NCBI RefSeq assembly: GCF_934202235.1
Contig: NZ_CAKPXS010000043.1
Location: 1 to 14,306 of the forward strand
Direction of reading: 5' to 3'
Length of the DNA: 14,306 bases
Origin: an uncultured Limosilactobacillus sp.
GTDB taxonomy: Bacteria > Bacillota > Bacilli > Lactobacillales > Lactobacillaceae
Position 1 is the first letter of the stretch, and each line of letters opens with the position of its first letter. The notes under the pieces are model-generated. The model was given only the letters and a program-made list of their open reading frames with translations, was not told the origin of the DNA and searched no databases. Below, piece after piece: positions 1 through 6,966 of the stretch. Made by a program: the position numbers and the translations under genes.

Positions 1-234
1 CTCATAGTGAACACTATTTGGCGACGCAATGTAGACAACATCGAAATCTCCCTCATCGAAGAACTTTTCTAGCGAGTCATACAAGCCTGTTGCCCCGTAT
101 GGCTTACCAAATTCTTGAGCCCGCTCCATGTGACGTGAGTAGACTGTCGTCAGCTGGTATTCGCCACACTGTTTAGCCGCCGCCAACAGCTGGTCAGTAA
201 TAATATGAGTACCAATAATTCCCAACTTCAACAT
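1..234 (-). CDS. Gfo/Idh/MocA family oxidoreductase, N-terminal fragment
   Basis: This is the first 78 codons of a minus-strand gene; the rest lies beyond the left edge of the window. The N-terminus LKLGIIGTHIITDQLL is the start of a Rossmann NAD(P)-binding fold. Further on, the stretch DVVYIASPNSVHYE (about residues 65-78) matches the family pattern VDVVYIATPNxxHxE, where the Asn-His pair lies near the cofactor and substrate. The start ATG at 232-234 has AAGGAG at 243-248 on the minus strand, with an 8-nt spacer. Members oxidise or reduce sugars, inositols or related polyols with NAD(P)H in the cytoplasm. The substrate cannot be told from this fragment. The glycine motif is GIIGTHII rather than the usual GxGxxA/G, a mild variation also seen in family members of lactobacilli. 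The family call is firm and the specific function is unknown. Confidence 0.85.
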   Translation of the reverse strand, partial: MLKLGIIGTHIITDQLLAAAKQCGEYQLTTVYSRHMERAQEFGKPYGATGLYDSLEKFFDEGDFDVVYIASPNSVHYE

Positions 235-265
235 TCTCAACACTCCTTTAATTTAATTCCCCCTT

Positions 266-274
266 ATTTTAGCA
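266..274 (-). promoter_or_regulatory. extended -10 promoter of the oxidoreductase gene
   Basis: On the minus strand the sequence reads TGCTAAAAT (complement of 266-274). This is an extended -10 element (TG-N-TAAAAT) about 30 nt upstream of the start codon and just upstream of its AAGGAG site. No good -35 box is visible, which is tolerable for an extended -10 promoter. Inferred from consensus only. Confidence 0.45.
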
Positions 275-325
275 ATTATTTCAATGTTTTAACAGAATTG
301 AAACTTTCTCCTAATATTAGCTGTG

Positions 326-331
326 TATAAT
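326..331 (+). promoter_or_regulatory. -10 box for the DUF4828-like gene
   Basis: A perfect TATAAT lies at 326-331, about 80 nt upstream of the preferred start codon. The best upstream -35-like hexamer, TTGAAA at 298-303, is 22 nt away and too far for a standard sigma-70 promoter. The -35 assignment is therefore open. Confidence 0.4.
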
Positions 332-406
332 GAATGTACATAAGCTGATAAGGTGAAATAAACGATCATGAGTACGATAAATAAATTAATAAGGAGAATG
401 AAATCA

Positions 407-763
407 ATGCGGAAACAGGGAACGTTACTTTTTGGTGCGGGACTAATTGCGGGGATTAGCAGTACCCTGGGTTTTAACCGTGCTAAAAAACAGCCTGCCC
501 GTTCACTCCCCCTCTTCTATGCCGGGTCGTGGCAATATTACGACCAGCAACGTCATCGTACTCACCGGTTGACGATTACGCCGGACCTCAAGTTGAGTAT
601 CGATAGTCAGCTCTTTCCAGCGACCGTCCAGCACGTTGATAGTCAGGAATTGGTTTACCTCGACCGCTTTGGCTACCATATTACAATTAAGGCTGATGGT
701 GACCGGCCGGTAACATTTATCGACGAAGCAGATGACCAGACATATTCCATTAAGCCATTTTAG
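407..763 (+). CDS. small membrane-anchored DUF4828-like protein
   Basis: This small protein of 118 aa has a short basic N-terminus (MRKQG), a hydrophobic segment at about residues 6-24 (LLFGAGLIAGISSTLGF) and then a beta-rich polar domain of about 90 aa. The domain contains the motif FYAGSWQYYDQQRHRTHRL. This architecture, one N-terminal anchor plus an SH3-like or lipocalin-like small domain, fits the Lactobacillales DUF4828 family, which I recall without being able to check. The function is unknown, and the domain most likely faces outside the membrane. The frame is open from an ATG at 368, but AAGGAG at 391-396 sits 10 nt before the ATG at 407 and gives a textbook anchor, so I chose 407. 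An ATG at 398 is only 1 nt from that site. The gene stands alone, followed by its own terminator. Confidence 0.75.
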   Translation: MRKQGTLLFGAGLIAGISSTLGFNRAKKQPARSLPLFYAGSWQYYDQQRHRTHRLTITPDLKLSIDSQLFPATVQHVDSQELVYLDRFGYHITIKADGDRPVTFIDEADDQTYSIKPF

Positions 764-771
764 AACTTTGC

Positions 772-800
772 GGCTCCCGCTCATGTGGGAGCCTTTTCTT
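772..800 (+). terminator. intrinsic terminator after the DUF4828-like gene
   Basis: GGCTCCC (772-778) pairs with GGGAGCC (787-793). The stem can extend inward by a G-U and a C-G pair and is followed by TTTTCTT (794-800). It begins 8 nt after the stop codon. Confidence 0.9.
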
Positions 801-824
801 ATCCCTGCTTCGATCAAAAATCCA

Positions 825-833
825 TGCTACAAT
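825..833 (+). promoter_or_regulatory. extended -10 promoter of the LOG-family gene
   Basis: TGCTACAAT at 825-833 is an extended -10 (TG-N-TACAAT) just downstream of the preceding terminator. It would start transcription near 840, about 30 nt before the ATG at 870. No clear -35 box is present. Confidence 0.5.
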
Positions 834-869
834 TAGTTCATTACTTTTTGATAAGGAACGTGTTTGCAA

Positions 870-1442
870 ATGATTAGATCACTAACGGTTTACTGCGGAG
901 CCAACATGGGTAATGACCCGCATCTCGTCGCTGCAGCTAAAGAATTTGGTCGGCAGTTAGCCCAACACCATCTGAGCCTCGTTTACGGCGGTGGTCGTTT
1001 TGGCATTATGGGCACCATTGCCCGGGCCGTTATTGATAACGGTGGCGATGCTCATGGTGTGATTACCACCGAGTTGCGTGACCGTGGAACAGCACTGGAT
1101 AATCTCACCACCATCGAAGTTGTCCCCAACATGGATGTTCGCAAACAACAAATGATGAAACTTGGCGATGGGATGGTCGCCCTTCCCGGCGGCGTTGGCA
1201 CCCTCGAAGAAATCAGCGAAGCCGCCTCCTGGACCACCATTGGGGACAACCATAAGCCCACCGCTTTTTATAATATTGACGGTTACTATGCCCCGCTCAA
1301 AACAATGTTTCTGAAGATGAACGACAAAGGCTTTTTAGAAAAAAACTACCTCGATAGCTTGTGTTTCACCGATAACTTTGATGAACTCTTAACCTTCATG
1401 AACAATTACCAGGCGCCAGATTACCGTCACTACCATGGCTAA
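870..1442 (+). CDS. LOG family (TIGR00730) nucleotide phosphoribohydrolase
   Basis: This protein of 190 aa has the hallmarks of the LOG (Lonely Guy) family: a Rossmann-like start SLTVYCGANMG (residues 4-14), GGGRFGIMG (40-48), the Arg-containing segment MDVRKQQMM (88-96) and the diagnostic PGGVGTLEE (106-114). Family enzymes hydrolyse the N-glycosidic bond of nucleoside 5'-monophosphates, releasing ribose 5-phosphate. In plants and some bacteria the substrate is a cytokinin riboside monophosphate; in lactobacilli the physiological substrate is not established, and AMP or a modified nucleotide is a reasonable guess. The frame opens at a TTG at 864, but AAGGAA at 853-858 and the MIRSLTVYCG start favour the ATG at 870 (11-nt spacer). 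The protein is cytoplasmic. It is a single-gene unit with its own extended -10 promoter and a strong terminator. Confidence 0.9.
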   Translation: MIRSLTVYCGANMGNDPHLVAAAKEFGRQLAQHHLSLVYGGGRFGIMGTIARAVIDNGGDAHGVITTELRDRGTALDNLTTIEVVPNMDVRKQQMMKLGDGMVALPGGVGTLEEISEAASWTTIGDNHKPTAFYNIDGYYAPLKTMFLKMNDKGFLEKNYLDSLCFTDNFDELLTFMNNYQAPDYRHYHG

Positions 1443-1446
1443 AAGT

Positions 1447-1489
1447 ATGGTGGCAGAAGTTGGTTAAACTTCTGCCACCATTTTTGTTT
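1447..1489. terminator. bidirectional terminator between converging genes
   Basis: A perfect 15-bp stem (1447-1461 with 1467-1481, loop GGTTA) is followed on the plus strand by TTTTTGTTT (1481-1489) and on the minus strand by ACTTTT. It ends the LOG-family gene and the hydroxyacid dehydrogenase gene. The plus-strand T-run overlaps the dehydrogenase stop codon at 1488-1490. Confidence 0.92.
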
Positions 1490-2390
1490 ATTGCTGGCTG
1501 GCTACCTGGTCACTAATTGCCGTGGCGGCCACCGCCAGCTGCTCTTCTTCAACTGGCAACAATTGGAGCAGGTTAAAGATTCCGCTCCCCTGGCGGCCAA
1601 CTGCTACCGGGTACGAAAGATAGGTCTTAAACTGGGGATGATAAACCGCCACTGGCAACGCTTGGCCACTGTCAGTCATCACCGCTTCGATTGTTCGCAG
1701 GGCAGCAAAGCAGATTCCCGACGCATCATAGCCCAAACCGCTCACTGTGATCCAGCTACTCTCCCGTGACTTAATTGCCAATTGATGCTGGTCCAACTGG
1801 TGCCCGTTCACTGCTGCCGGCATTGACTGTCCGTTAACGTTCCAGGTTGACCAGGGAAAGACTAGTCGCCCATCATGTTGACCGATAATAAAACCGTCAA
1901 CAGCACTGGGGTGCAGGTGGGCCTGTCGAGCCACTGCAAGTCTGGCCCGCTGAGTATCCAGGATGGTGCCAGTACCGATCACTTGCCGCGGCGAAAACTC
2001 CAATGCCTGCTGCCACAGTGCGGTCGTCGCTTCATTGGGATTGCTCAGGTTCAACAACACCCCGTTAAACCCGCTTTGTCGGAGACGTTTGGCTGACGTT
2101 TTAATCATTTCCGCATTAGCAGACAGTTCGGCAAACCGCCCTGCGGTAAGCTTCCTAGCATCACCAGCGCTAATAATAACAATATCAGCTTGTTTCAATG
2201 CTGCGTAATCCTGCTGAATGATCTGTGGTTGGCTTGCTGGTAAGGCATCAGTAAGGTCGGCTGCCACAGCGTTAGTTCGTTGGTCATCCTGGTCGATGAG
2301 TACTAACTGATCAACTGCTTCCCGTGCAACTAACAAGTTAGCCAGTAAAATACCAGTATGGCCAAGCCCAATAATTCCAATCGTTCGCAT
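1488..2390 (-). CDS. hicD: L-2-hydroxyisocaproate-type dehydrogenase (L-LDH/MDH superfamily)
   Basis: This cytoplasmic NAD-dependent enzyme of 300 aa interconverts 2-oxo acids and L-2-hydroxy acids. The order of motifs closely follows Weissella/Lactobacillus L-2-hydroxyisocaproate dehydrogenase: GLGHTG (8-13) for NAD binding, LIDQDD after beta-2, AGRFAEL (83-89) with the substrate-loop Arg85, NLSNPN (114-119), IGTGTILDTQRAR (138-150) with Asp145 and the carboxylate-binding Arg148, GQHDG (170-174) with catalytic His172, and FPWST. Ordinary L-LDH has GEHGD at the His motif, so this is a branched-chain or aromatic 2-oxoacid enzyme rather than the main lactate dehydrogenase; that substrate range is inferred. 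The frame is open up to 2444, but the extra 18 codons would run through the upstream terminator. AGGAG at 2398-2402 sits 7 nt before the ATG at 2388-2390, which I chose. A gene for glutamate-cysteine ligase lies upstream on the same strand. Confidence 0.88.
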   Translation of the reverse strand: MRTIGIIGLGHTGILLANLLVAREAVDQLVLIDQDDQRTNAVAADLTDALPASQPQIIQQDYAALKQADIVIISAGDARKLTAGRFAELSANAEMIKTSAKRLRQSGFNGVLLNLSNPNEATTALWQQALEFSPRQVIGTGTILDTQRARLAVARQAHLHPSAVDGFIIGQHDGRLVFPWSTWNVNGQSMPAAVNGHQLDQHQLAIKSRESSWITVSGLGYDASGICFAALRTIEAVMTDSGQALPVAVYHPQFKTYLSYPVAVGRQGSGIFNLLQLLPVEEEQLAVAATAISDQVASQQ

Positions 2391-2415
2391 CCAAATTCTC
2401 CTCTCCCGCTTCGCC

Positions 2416-2454
2416 AAATAAAGAAAAGCGTGCCGGGACTCCACCCAGTCACGC
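2416..2454 (-). terminator. intrinsic terminator after gshA
   Basis: Reading the minus strand, GCGTG-A-CTGGG pairs with CCCGG-CACGC (2428-2454) with one bulged A, followed by TTTTCTTTATTT (2416-2427). It lies between the gshA stop (2471) and the dehydrogenase start (2390), so it should partly or fully uncouple the two genes. Confidence 0.85.
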
Positions 2455-2470
2455 CTGACTCATTACTTAA

Positions 2471-4015
2471 TTATTCCTGACCTGATGGCTTGCCTTCATC
2501 AGCATGGAAGTTTTCCTTGATTTCCGGAAACTTTTCCATCAAGTATTGTCGTGCTCCATGTGGAAATTCCAGGTCAACATCTGCTGGAAAGGTCTCATGA
2601 TGGTCACCAAATGACAGGTCGAGGTCCTGGTCGGCGTTAAATTGCAGCCCCAGTTCAATTGCCGCCATTACTAGGTGGTGCGCAGACGGCGAGAAACGCT
2701 CATCTTCCTCCGCCAGCGGGTGACCAAATTGCAAAAAGTCAGTATAACGATCATTAGCAATCTTAAGTCCAAATGACAGTAGCGAATCATCGGCAATCTT
2801 GGCAGCCACTTGCCCCCCAATCGTTAGCGAGGGGTCTTCTAGCCGCCGCTGGACAAACTGTAACGCCTGCTGGTACTTCCGCGGCGCATTGTAATCCAGA
2901 ACAAATTGTTCAAGTGCCTTCATCAAGGTACTTGCCCGCTCGTGTAGCCATTCTGGTTCTTCTAGCGGGTCCTGCAATGCGACATCGTTATTTCTTTCTT
3001 TTGCTTCCGCCAGTGCGTCTTGAATTGGTGACGGTAAAGTAGTTGTCAAGCCGTATAACATGAGCAATTCAAGGAAATTCAGGGTATCCTCACTGATCCC
3101 GGACAGAGCAAACGGGTCAAGGTCAAAGGTGCGAAATTCCAAGAACTTTACCCCGTTTTTAATGACGGTTGGCAGGTTATGGCTGTCACCACGCAACCGG
3201 ACCGGACCGAAAAATTCCTTAAAGCTGGCAAAAGTGCCGTCATCAACCATTGCTGTCAGTTGCTGAACGTGATGTTCCAACGAATCATAAGGCACCTGCT
3301 CAGACGGTCGATTCGTATAGCCCACATCAGAGGAACGCAAACTGCGAACCGGGTTGGTAACACCCTCTGGCAAGTCATGTTTGACACTGGAAGTCGTCGG
3401 GCTCGCTCCGTAAAGGTAGGTAAAGAGCCAGCGATGAAGGTAGAAGAACTGGGCTAATTTGAAGTAGAGGTGATTTTTGAACTCTGCCAGGCTAGCATAC
3501 TGGTTGCGGTACAACTGCTGGTATAGCTTTTTGACCAAGTCATTATGAAGACTATAGTTCACCCGGACGCCGGCAATCAGCTGACGCTTAATCCCGTACT
3601 TTTTAACCAGGTAGGTATTGTAATTAGAAATCCAATAACGGGTGGAATGGTGGGCCAAAAAGTCGAGGTCGTTATCATAGACGGGCTTTGGTGGCAGACT
3701 TAGTGGCCACAGTCGTTCTTCCGGCTGCAAGGAGCTGTAAAGCGCCTGCTGAAGGAGGTCCAACTGACGAACTGCATCAGCACTCCCCCGTTGAGGGGTC
3801 CCCTTTAATTCCATCATGTTATCAGAAATGTCAGTCGTTAAGTACATATGAGTCCGGCGCGAACTCAACTTCGCTGGGTATGGATAACGACTGGCACGAC
3901 CGTCAGTCAAAATGCGGTGGGTTTCCATCCTGATAGCAAATAACCCTGAATACATTAAACTGTTTAATTCTGGCTTCCGCAGAGCCTTATGCAGCTCACC
4001 AAGCTTTTCAGCCAT
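2471..4015 (-). CDS. gshA: glutamate-cysteine ligase (GshA type, stand-alone)
   Basis: This enzyme performs the ATP-dependent ligation of L-glutamate and L-cysteine to gamma-glutamylcysteine, the first step of glutathione synthesis, in the cytoplasm. The motifs follow the Gram-positive GshA/GshAB ligase domain. Counting from the upstream ATG at 4021, these are METHRI (32-37), TTDISDNMMEL (62-72), RLWPLSLPP (103-111), KYGIKRQLIAGVRVNYS (141-157), RSLRSSDVGYTN (226-237) and KFLEFRTFDLDPFALSGI (292-309). The length of about 514 aa equals the ligase part only; the C-terminal ATP-grasp (GshB-like) domain of bifunctional GshAB, roughly 750 aa, is absent. AGGAGG at 4024-4029 is only 2 nt from an ATG at 4021 but 8 nt from the ATG at 4015, so I chose 4015. 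No gshB is in the window; the product may be gamma-glutamylcysteine itself. Confidence 0.88.
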   Translation of the reverse strand: MAEKLGELHKALRKPELNSLMYSGLFAIRMETHRILTDGRASRYPYPAKLSSRRTHMYLTTDISDNMMELKGTPQRGSADAVRQLDLLQQALYSSLQPEERLWPLSLPPKPVYDNDLDFLAHHSTRYWISNYNTYLVKKYGIKRQLIAGVRVNYSLHNDLVKKLYQQLYRNQYASLAEFKNHLYFKLAQFFYLHRWLFTYLYGASPTTSSVKHDLPEGVTNPVRSLRSSDVGYTNRPSEQVPYDSLEHHVQQLTAMVDDGTFASFKEFFGPVRLRGDSHNLPTVIKNGVKFLEFRTFDLDPFALSGISEDTLNFLELLMLYGLTTTLPSPIQDALAEAKERNNDVALQDPLEEPEWLHERASTLMKALEQFVLDYNAPRKYQQALQFVQRRLEDPSLTIGGQVAAKIADDSLLSFGLKIANDRYTDFLQFGHPLAEEDERFSPSAHHLVMAAIELGLQFNADQDLDLSFGDHHETFPADVDLEFPHGARQYLMEKFPEIKENFHADEGKPSGQE

Positions 4016-4070
4016 GTCCATTTCCTCCTCCGGGCAACACCTGTCCCCCGTGAAAATTAATCACGTTCCT

Positions 4071-4100
4071 ATTATATAGCTTTTGATATTGCTTTGCGAA
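4071..4100 (-). promoter_or_regulatory. sigma-70 promoter of gshA
   Basis: On the minus strand, TTCGCA (complement of 4095-4100, 4/6 to the -35 consensus) and a perfect TATAAT (complement of 4071-4076) are 18 nt apart. Transcription would begin near 4064. The leader of roughly 50 nt contains a small CGTGA/TCACG hairpin (complement of 4050-4066) upstream of the AGGAGG site. Confidence 0.65.
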
Positions 4101-4128
4101 CAAGCTCAAAACAGCCACTCATTTCCTA

Positions 4129-5157
4129 CTATTGCGGTTGCGAATCATTGTTATTTGCGGTCTGCTGGTTGGCTTCCTGCTGGGTCGTAATCTTCTTGCC
4201 GCTAACGTCTTGGAGCATCTTAATTGTTTCCATAAATTGCGCATTATAGTTACCGGGAACGTTCAACACCACTGTAATATAGCGCCGCTTCCCATCTTTC
4301 TCCGTTCCGGCAAAGCAGTTACCAGCCTTATCCGTTGTTCCCGTCTTCAAACCGTCAACTTCCCACCCGACAGGCGCTAATGGGTTGCCTGACAACATCA
4401 TGTTAATATTGACAAGGTCATATTGCTGGTGGTCGTTGGCACGGAAATTAACGTGGTTGCCCTTGGTAATCGTCAAACTTTGCGGGTAATGACGAACCAG
4501 GTACCGCGAGATTTTGGCAACATCAAGGGCCGAAAATTGGTTTTCAGCTGAATTGCGCACACCCTTGAGCTTTAGTTTGCCCAACGCTCCGTTATCCAGA
4601 CCAATCATGTTATAGATCTTCGCATCCTTGACACCTGCCTTGCGTGCCACCGCCTGCATTTTGCGGTTAAAGTTGGCGGTACTCCCGGCATCCGCAAGTG
4701 CGAGCGCAGCTGCAGACCCGTCGGCAGAAACGATCATCATCGATTCAGCTAGTTCGCGGATGGTATAACGATGCCCAGCGTCTAATTCAACATTGGAATA
4801 ATGCCAGTCATTCGCAATTTTGGCTACCGGCTTACTAATCTTGACCCGTTGGTTCCATGACAAATGACCACTAGCAATATCCTGCTCGATCACCGCCAAC
4901 GTCAGTATTTTGACAACCGAGGCAATCGGCATCTTTTGCCGACCATTTTGGTTGTACAAGACTCGTCCTGTTTTCGCATCAATTGTCACAGCTGCCTTAG
5001 CATCAACGTGCTGGCCAACTTGCGCGTGGGTAGTCTTCCCAGCTACAACATTACTATCCCGTTTACTAGCAGCGATTACTGGACAGCTGACAGTGCCAAC
5101 CAGGAAGGTCGCACTCAGCGCTACCAGTAATTGAAATACCTTTCGGCGCAAAGTCAT
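4129..5157 (-). CDS. dacA: D-alanyl-D-alanine carboxypeptidase (S11/PBP5-like)
   Basis: This low-molecular-weight penicillin-binding protein of 342 aa should remove the terminal D-Ala of peptidoglycan pentapeptides outside the membrane. It has an N-terminal signal sequence (basic MTLRRK, hydrophobic 7-28, likely cleavage near AAS at 29-31). The catalytic serine tetrad is SVVK (Ser80, Lys83) and the third motif is KTGTTDKAGNCFAG (Lys271). The second motif, normally Ser-x-Asn, reads SADGSAAALA with Ser144 and Asp146 in place of Asn, which is unusual. The protein lacks the usual C-terminal beta-rich domain and amphipathic anchor of PBP5, ending instead in a Q/N-rich tail (326-342), so it may be released or loosely held. 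The start at 5157 has GGGGG-type SD complementarity at 5165-5170 with a 7-nt spacer. A TACAAT (complement of 5187-5192) is a possible -10. It is divergent from yaaA. Confidence 0.87.
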   Translation of the reverse strand: MTLRRKVFQLLVALSATFLVGTVSCPVIAASKRDSNVVAGKTTHAQVGQHVDAKAAVTIDAKTGRVLYNQNGRQKMPIASVVKILTLAVIEQDIASGHLSWNQRVKISKPVAKIANDWHYSNVELDAGHRYTIRELAESMMIVSADGSAAALALADAGSTANFNRKMQAVARKAGVKDAKIYNMIGLDNGALGKLKLKGVRNSAENQFSALDVAKISRYLVRHYPQSLTITKGNHVNFRANDHQQYDLVNINMMLSGNPLAPVGWEVDGLKTGTTDKAGNCFAGTEKDGKRRYITVVLNVPGNYNAQFMETIKMLQDVSGKKITTQQEANQQTANNNDSQPQ

Positions 5158-5265
5158 TTCATTTCCCCCTAACCATTATAATGAGTATTGTACGCGAATT
5201 ATTGATCCGCAAACGTTAATTTTTCGTTACACAACACCTAGTCCACCAAAAGGAGTTTGTTAAAT

Positions 5266-6019
5266 ATGCAGATCATCATTGCACCGGCACGAAAAATGAC
5301 CACTGACACCGACTCACTACCAGTCGGTCAGCTTCCCCGCTTTCTGCCGTTCACTCGGCAGATTCTCAAAGCAATGCAGCAGCTCAGCTACCAGCAGGCA
5401 CGCAAATTATGGTGGAACTGCAGCGAACGCATTGCCCGACCAAATTACCGGTGGCTGTTTGAGCTCGAACTGACGAAGCAACTGACTCCTGCGCTTCTCG
5501 CCTTCACCGGCCTACAATACCAGTACATGGGAGCCGGGTGTCTTTACTGACGATCAACTAGCTTATCTCAATTCCCACCTCAGAATTGTTTCTGGCTTCT
5601 ATGGTCTGCTCTGTCCTAATGACGGGGTGGTTCAGTATCGCTTAGGGATGGGCGACCGGCTTCGCGTGGGGACTGCCAAAAACCTTTACCAGTTCTGGGG
5701 TGACCGGCTGGCTCGTCAGTTGGCCACCGAAAGTCAGTTAGTCTTGAACCTCGCTTCTAATGAATATAGCAAAGCGATCACCGCTTATCCACAACCCGGG
5801 CTGCGAATTGTCACCTGCCGTTTTGGCCGCCTTCATGATGGTCACTTTCGCCAGGTAACCACCCGTGCCAAGATGGCGCGGGGACAAATGGTCCGCTTCT
5901 TGGCTGAGCAAGCGGCCACCTCCCTTGCTACCGTCAAACAGTTCCACGAACTCGGCTTTGCCTATGATAAGCAACGCTCGACTGATGACCAGCTCGTTTT
6001 CATCGAACATCGCCAGTAA
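5266..6019 (+). pseudogene. yaaA: YaaA family peroxide-stress protein, single-base frameshift
   Basis: The YaaA (DUF328/UPF0246) family lowers intracellular iron and protects DNA and proteins during peroxide stress; the fold includes a DNA-binding helix-hairpin-helix. The first part reads from ATG 5266 (AAGGAG at 5250-5255, spacer 10) with MQIIIAPARKM and LQYQYM, and then stops at 5548-5550. The family sequence resumes one frame over: VFTDDQLAYLNSHLRIVSGFYGLL, YRLGMGDRL, NLYQFWGD, LNLASNEYSK and the C-terminal TRAKMARGQMVRFLAEQ. Removing one G from GGG at 5529-5531 joins the halves as QYQYMEPGVFTDD, close to the family's YQYMAPxVFTD, and gives 250 aa, the usual size. It is therefore one gene with a +1 insertion. 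Either it is a genuine recent pseudogene or an assembly or sequencing error; the downstream frame shows no other damage. The second half has no plausible start signal of its own. Confidence 0.9.
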
Positions 6020-6043
6020 AAAAAGCGGCAATGCTGCCGCTTT
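6018..6043. terminator. bidirectional terminator between yaaA and the DUF915 gene
   Basis: AAAGCGGCA (6022-6030) pairs with TGCCGCTTT (6035-6043) around the loop ATGC. On the minus strand a run of seven T (complement of 6018-6024) follows the stem, so it works best for the minus-strand gene; on the plus strand TTTCCTCTT follows. Confidence 0.88.
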
Positions 6044-6050
6044 CCTCTTA

Positions 6051-6896
6051 CTATTTGCCCCAAAGGAAGCTAATCAGTACCCGATCTACCTGCCGGTTGC
6101 TGTGTAACTTACTATGCTGAGCATTTTTGCCAAAGAATTCCTTTTCCTGGTATGACTTTGCCCGGTTGGCAACTAGGTACTTCAGTGACTTTGCCGAGTT
6201 GACCGGAATTTCACTGTCAGAGTGCGAACCGTCTTGTAAGTCGCCGTACAGGTTTAAAACGCGGGCCGTGGTCGGATACGTTCGCCGCAAATCCTTTAAC
6301 TCAGTAAAATGTTCTTCCTCAACGGTTGGTTGCCCACTTTTATCAATGCGGGTCCCTTTCGGGTAGCCAAAACCAATCCCACCGTTAAAATGTCCGGCGA
6401 TGGCCACCTGTTTCTTGAGCGTTGGCAGTTGTGAACTGTTGGGGTAGTCACGCAGCATGTACATGATCCCCAGGTTGCCCATCGAGTGGCCGACCAGATT
6501 CATCGTCGTAAATCCCCACTTCTTCTTGGAAGCACTAATGACCTTAAAGACATACTCGCCATCTTTCTTGTAAGACATCTGCTTGTTGTCAGCAAGGTTA
6601 ACTTCGATAATCGGGTTCCGGGCGCCCTGCTTGATCTTTCCGTGGAAGGTGACCTGACCATCCTTGGCAACGTTGGCCCAGATAATTGTCTTCGTCACCC
6701 CCGCACGCTTGGCAGCATTAGCCATATGCTGTTCAGCATGGTAACTGCTCCCCCAGCCATGAATAAAAAATGTCGGGGTAGTCGAGTTCACAAAGTGACG
6801 AGCTGCCTGTGCCCGGTAAATGGTCCCAACCCCCAGCATGACCGCAAGGGCGGCAACCACGGCCAACAGCGATGTCAACAAATGCTTGTGTTTCAT
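6051..6896 (-). CDS. DUF915 alpha/beta hydrolase, secreted or membrane-anchored
   Basis: This protein of 281 aa begins MKHKHLLTSLLAVVAALAVMLGVG, a signal peptide or N-terminal anchor, with the catalytic domain outside the membrane. Alpha/beta-hydrolase features are the oxyanion-region HGWGS (46-50), the nucleophile elbow GHSMG (136-140, Ser138), an acidic region GDLQDGSHSDSEI (218-230) that should hold the catalytic Asp, and the C-terminal HSKLH (261-265) that should hold the catalytic His. The pattern FIHGWGSS, followed by an AGHFNGGIG block and a SAKSLKYLV block, is typical of the DUF915 family common in lactobacilli and listeria. Substrates are not established; esterase activity is the usual assumption. 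AAGGAG (complement of 6907-6912) lies 10 nt before the start. The gene is divergent from a merR gene, and its promoter has the MerR-type 19-bp spacer, so that regulator most likely controls it. Confidence 0.88.
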   Translation of the reverse strand: MKHKHLLTSLLAVVAALAVMLGVGTIYRAQAARHFVNSTTPTFFIHGWGSSYHAEQHMANAAKRAGVTKTIIWANVAKDGQVTFHGKIKQGARNPIIEVNLADNKQMSYKKDGEYVFKVISASKKKWGFTTMNLVGHSMGNLGIMYMLRDYPNSSQLPTLKKQVAIAGHFNGGIGFGYPKGTRIDKSGQPTVEEEHFTELKDLRRTYPTTARVLNLYGDLQDGSHSDSEIPVNSAKSLKYLVANRAKSYQEKEFFGKNAQHSKLHSNRQVDRVLISFLWGK

Positions 6897-6935
6897 AGAC
6901 TATCCGCTCCTTTACAAATATGTTAAACTAGCGGC

Positions 6936-6966
6936 AGTATACACCCTCAACTTAACTTGAGGTCAA
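6936..6966 (-). promoter_or_regulatory. MerR-type promoter with operator in a 19-bp spacer
   Basis: On the minus strand, -35 TTGACC (complement of 6961-6966) and -10 TATACT (complement of 6936-6941) are separated by 19 bp instead of 17. The palindrome CCTCAA-CTTAAC-TTGAGG (6945-6962) fills most of the spacer and touches the -35 box. This is the standard architecture of MerR-activated promoters, in which the regulator twists the DNA to realign the boxes. It drives the DUF915 hydrolase gene. The palindrome also lies just upstream of the merR start and may autoregulate it. Confidence 0.82.

Noticed and set aside
503..817. Antisense reading frames over the DUF4828-like, LOG, GshA, ABC and DMT genes
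   Set aside because: They are shadows of well-supported genes, with no ribosome sites and no recognisable protein features.
2391..2444. N-terminal 18-codon extension of the dehydrogenase
   Set aside because: It would be encoded by the gshA terminator region, and a good AGGAG site directs the ATG at 2390, where family homology starts.
5175..5182. ATTATAAT as the dacA -10 box
   Set aside because: Transcription would begin inside the dacA ribosome site; TACAAT at 5187-5192 (complement) is a better but still unproven candidate.
5527..5550. Programmed ribosomal frameshift in yaaA
   Set aside because: There is no slippery heptamer, stimulatory SD or downstream structure in the expected place, and YaaA is not known to use frameshifting.
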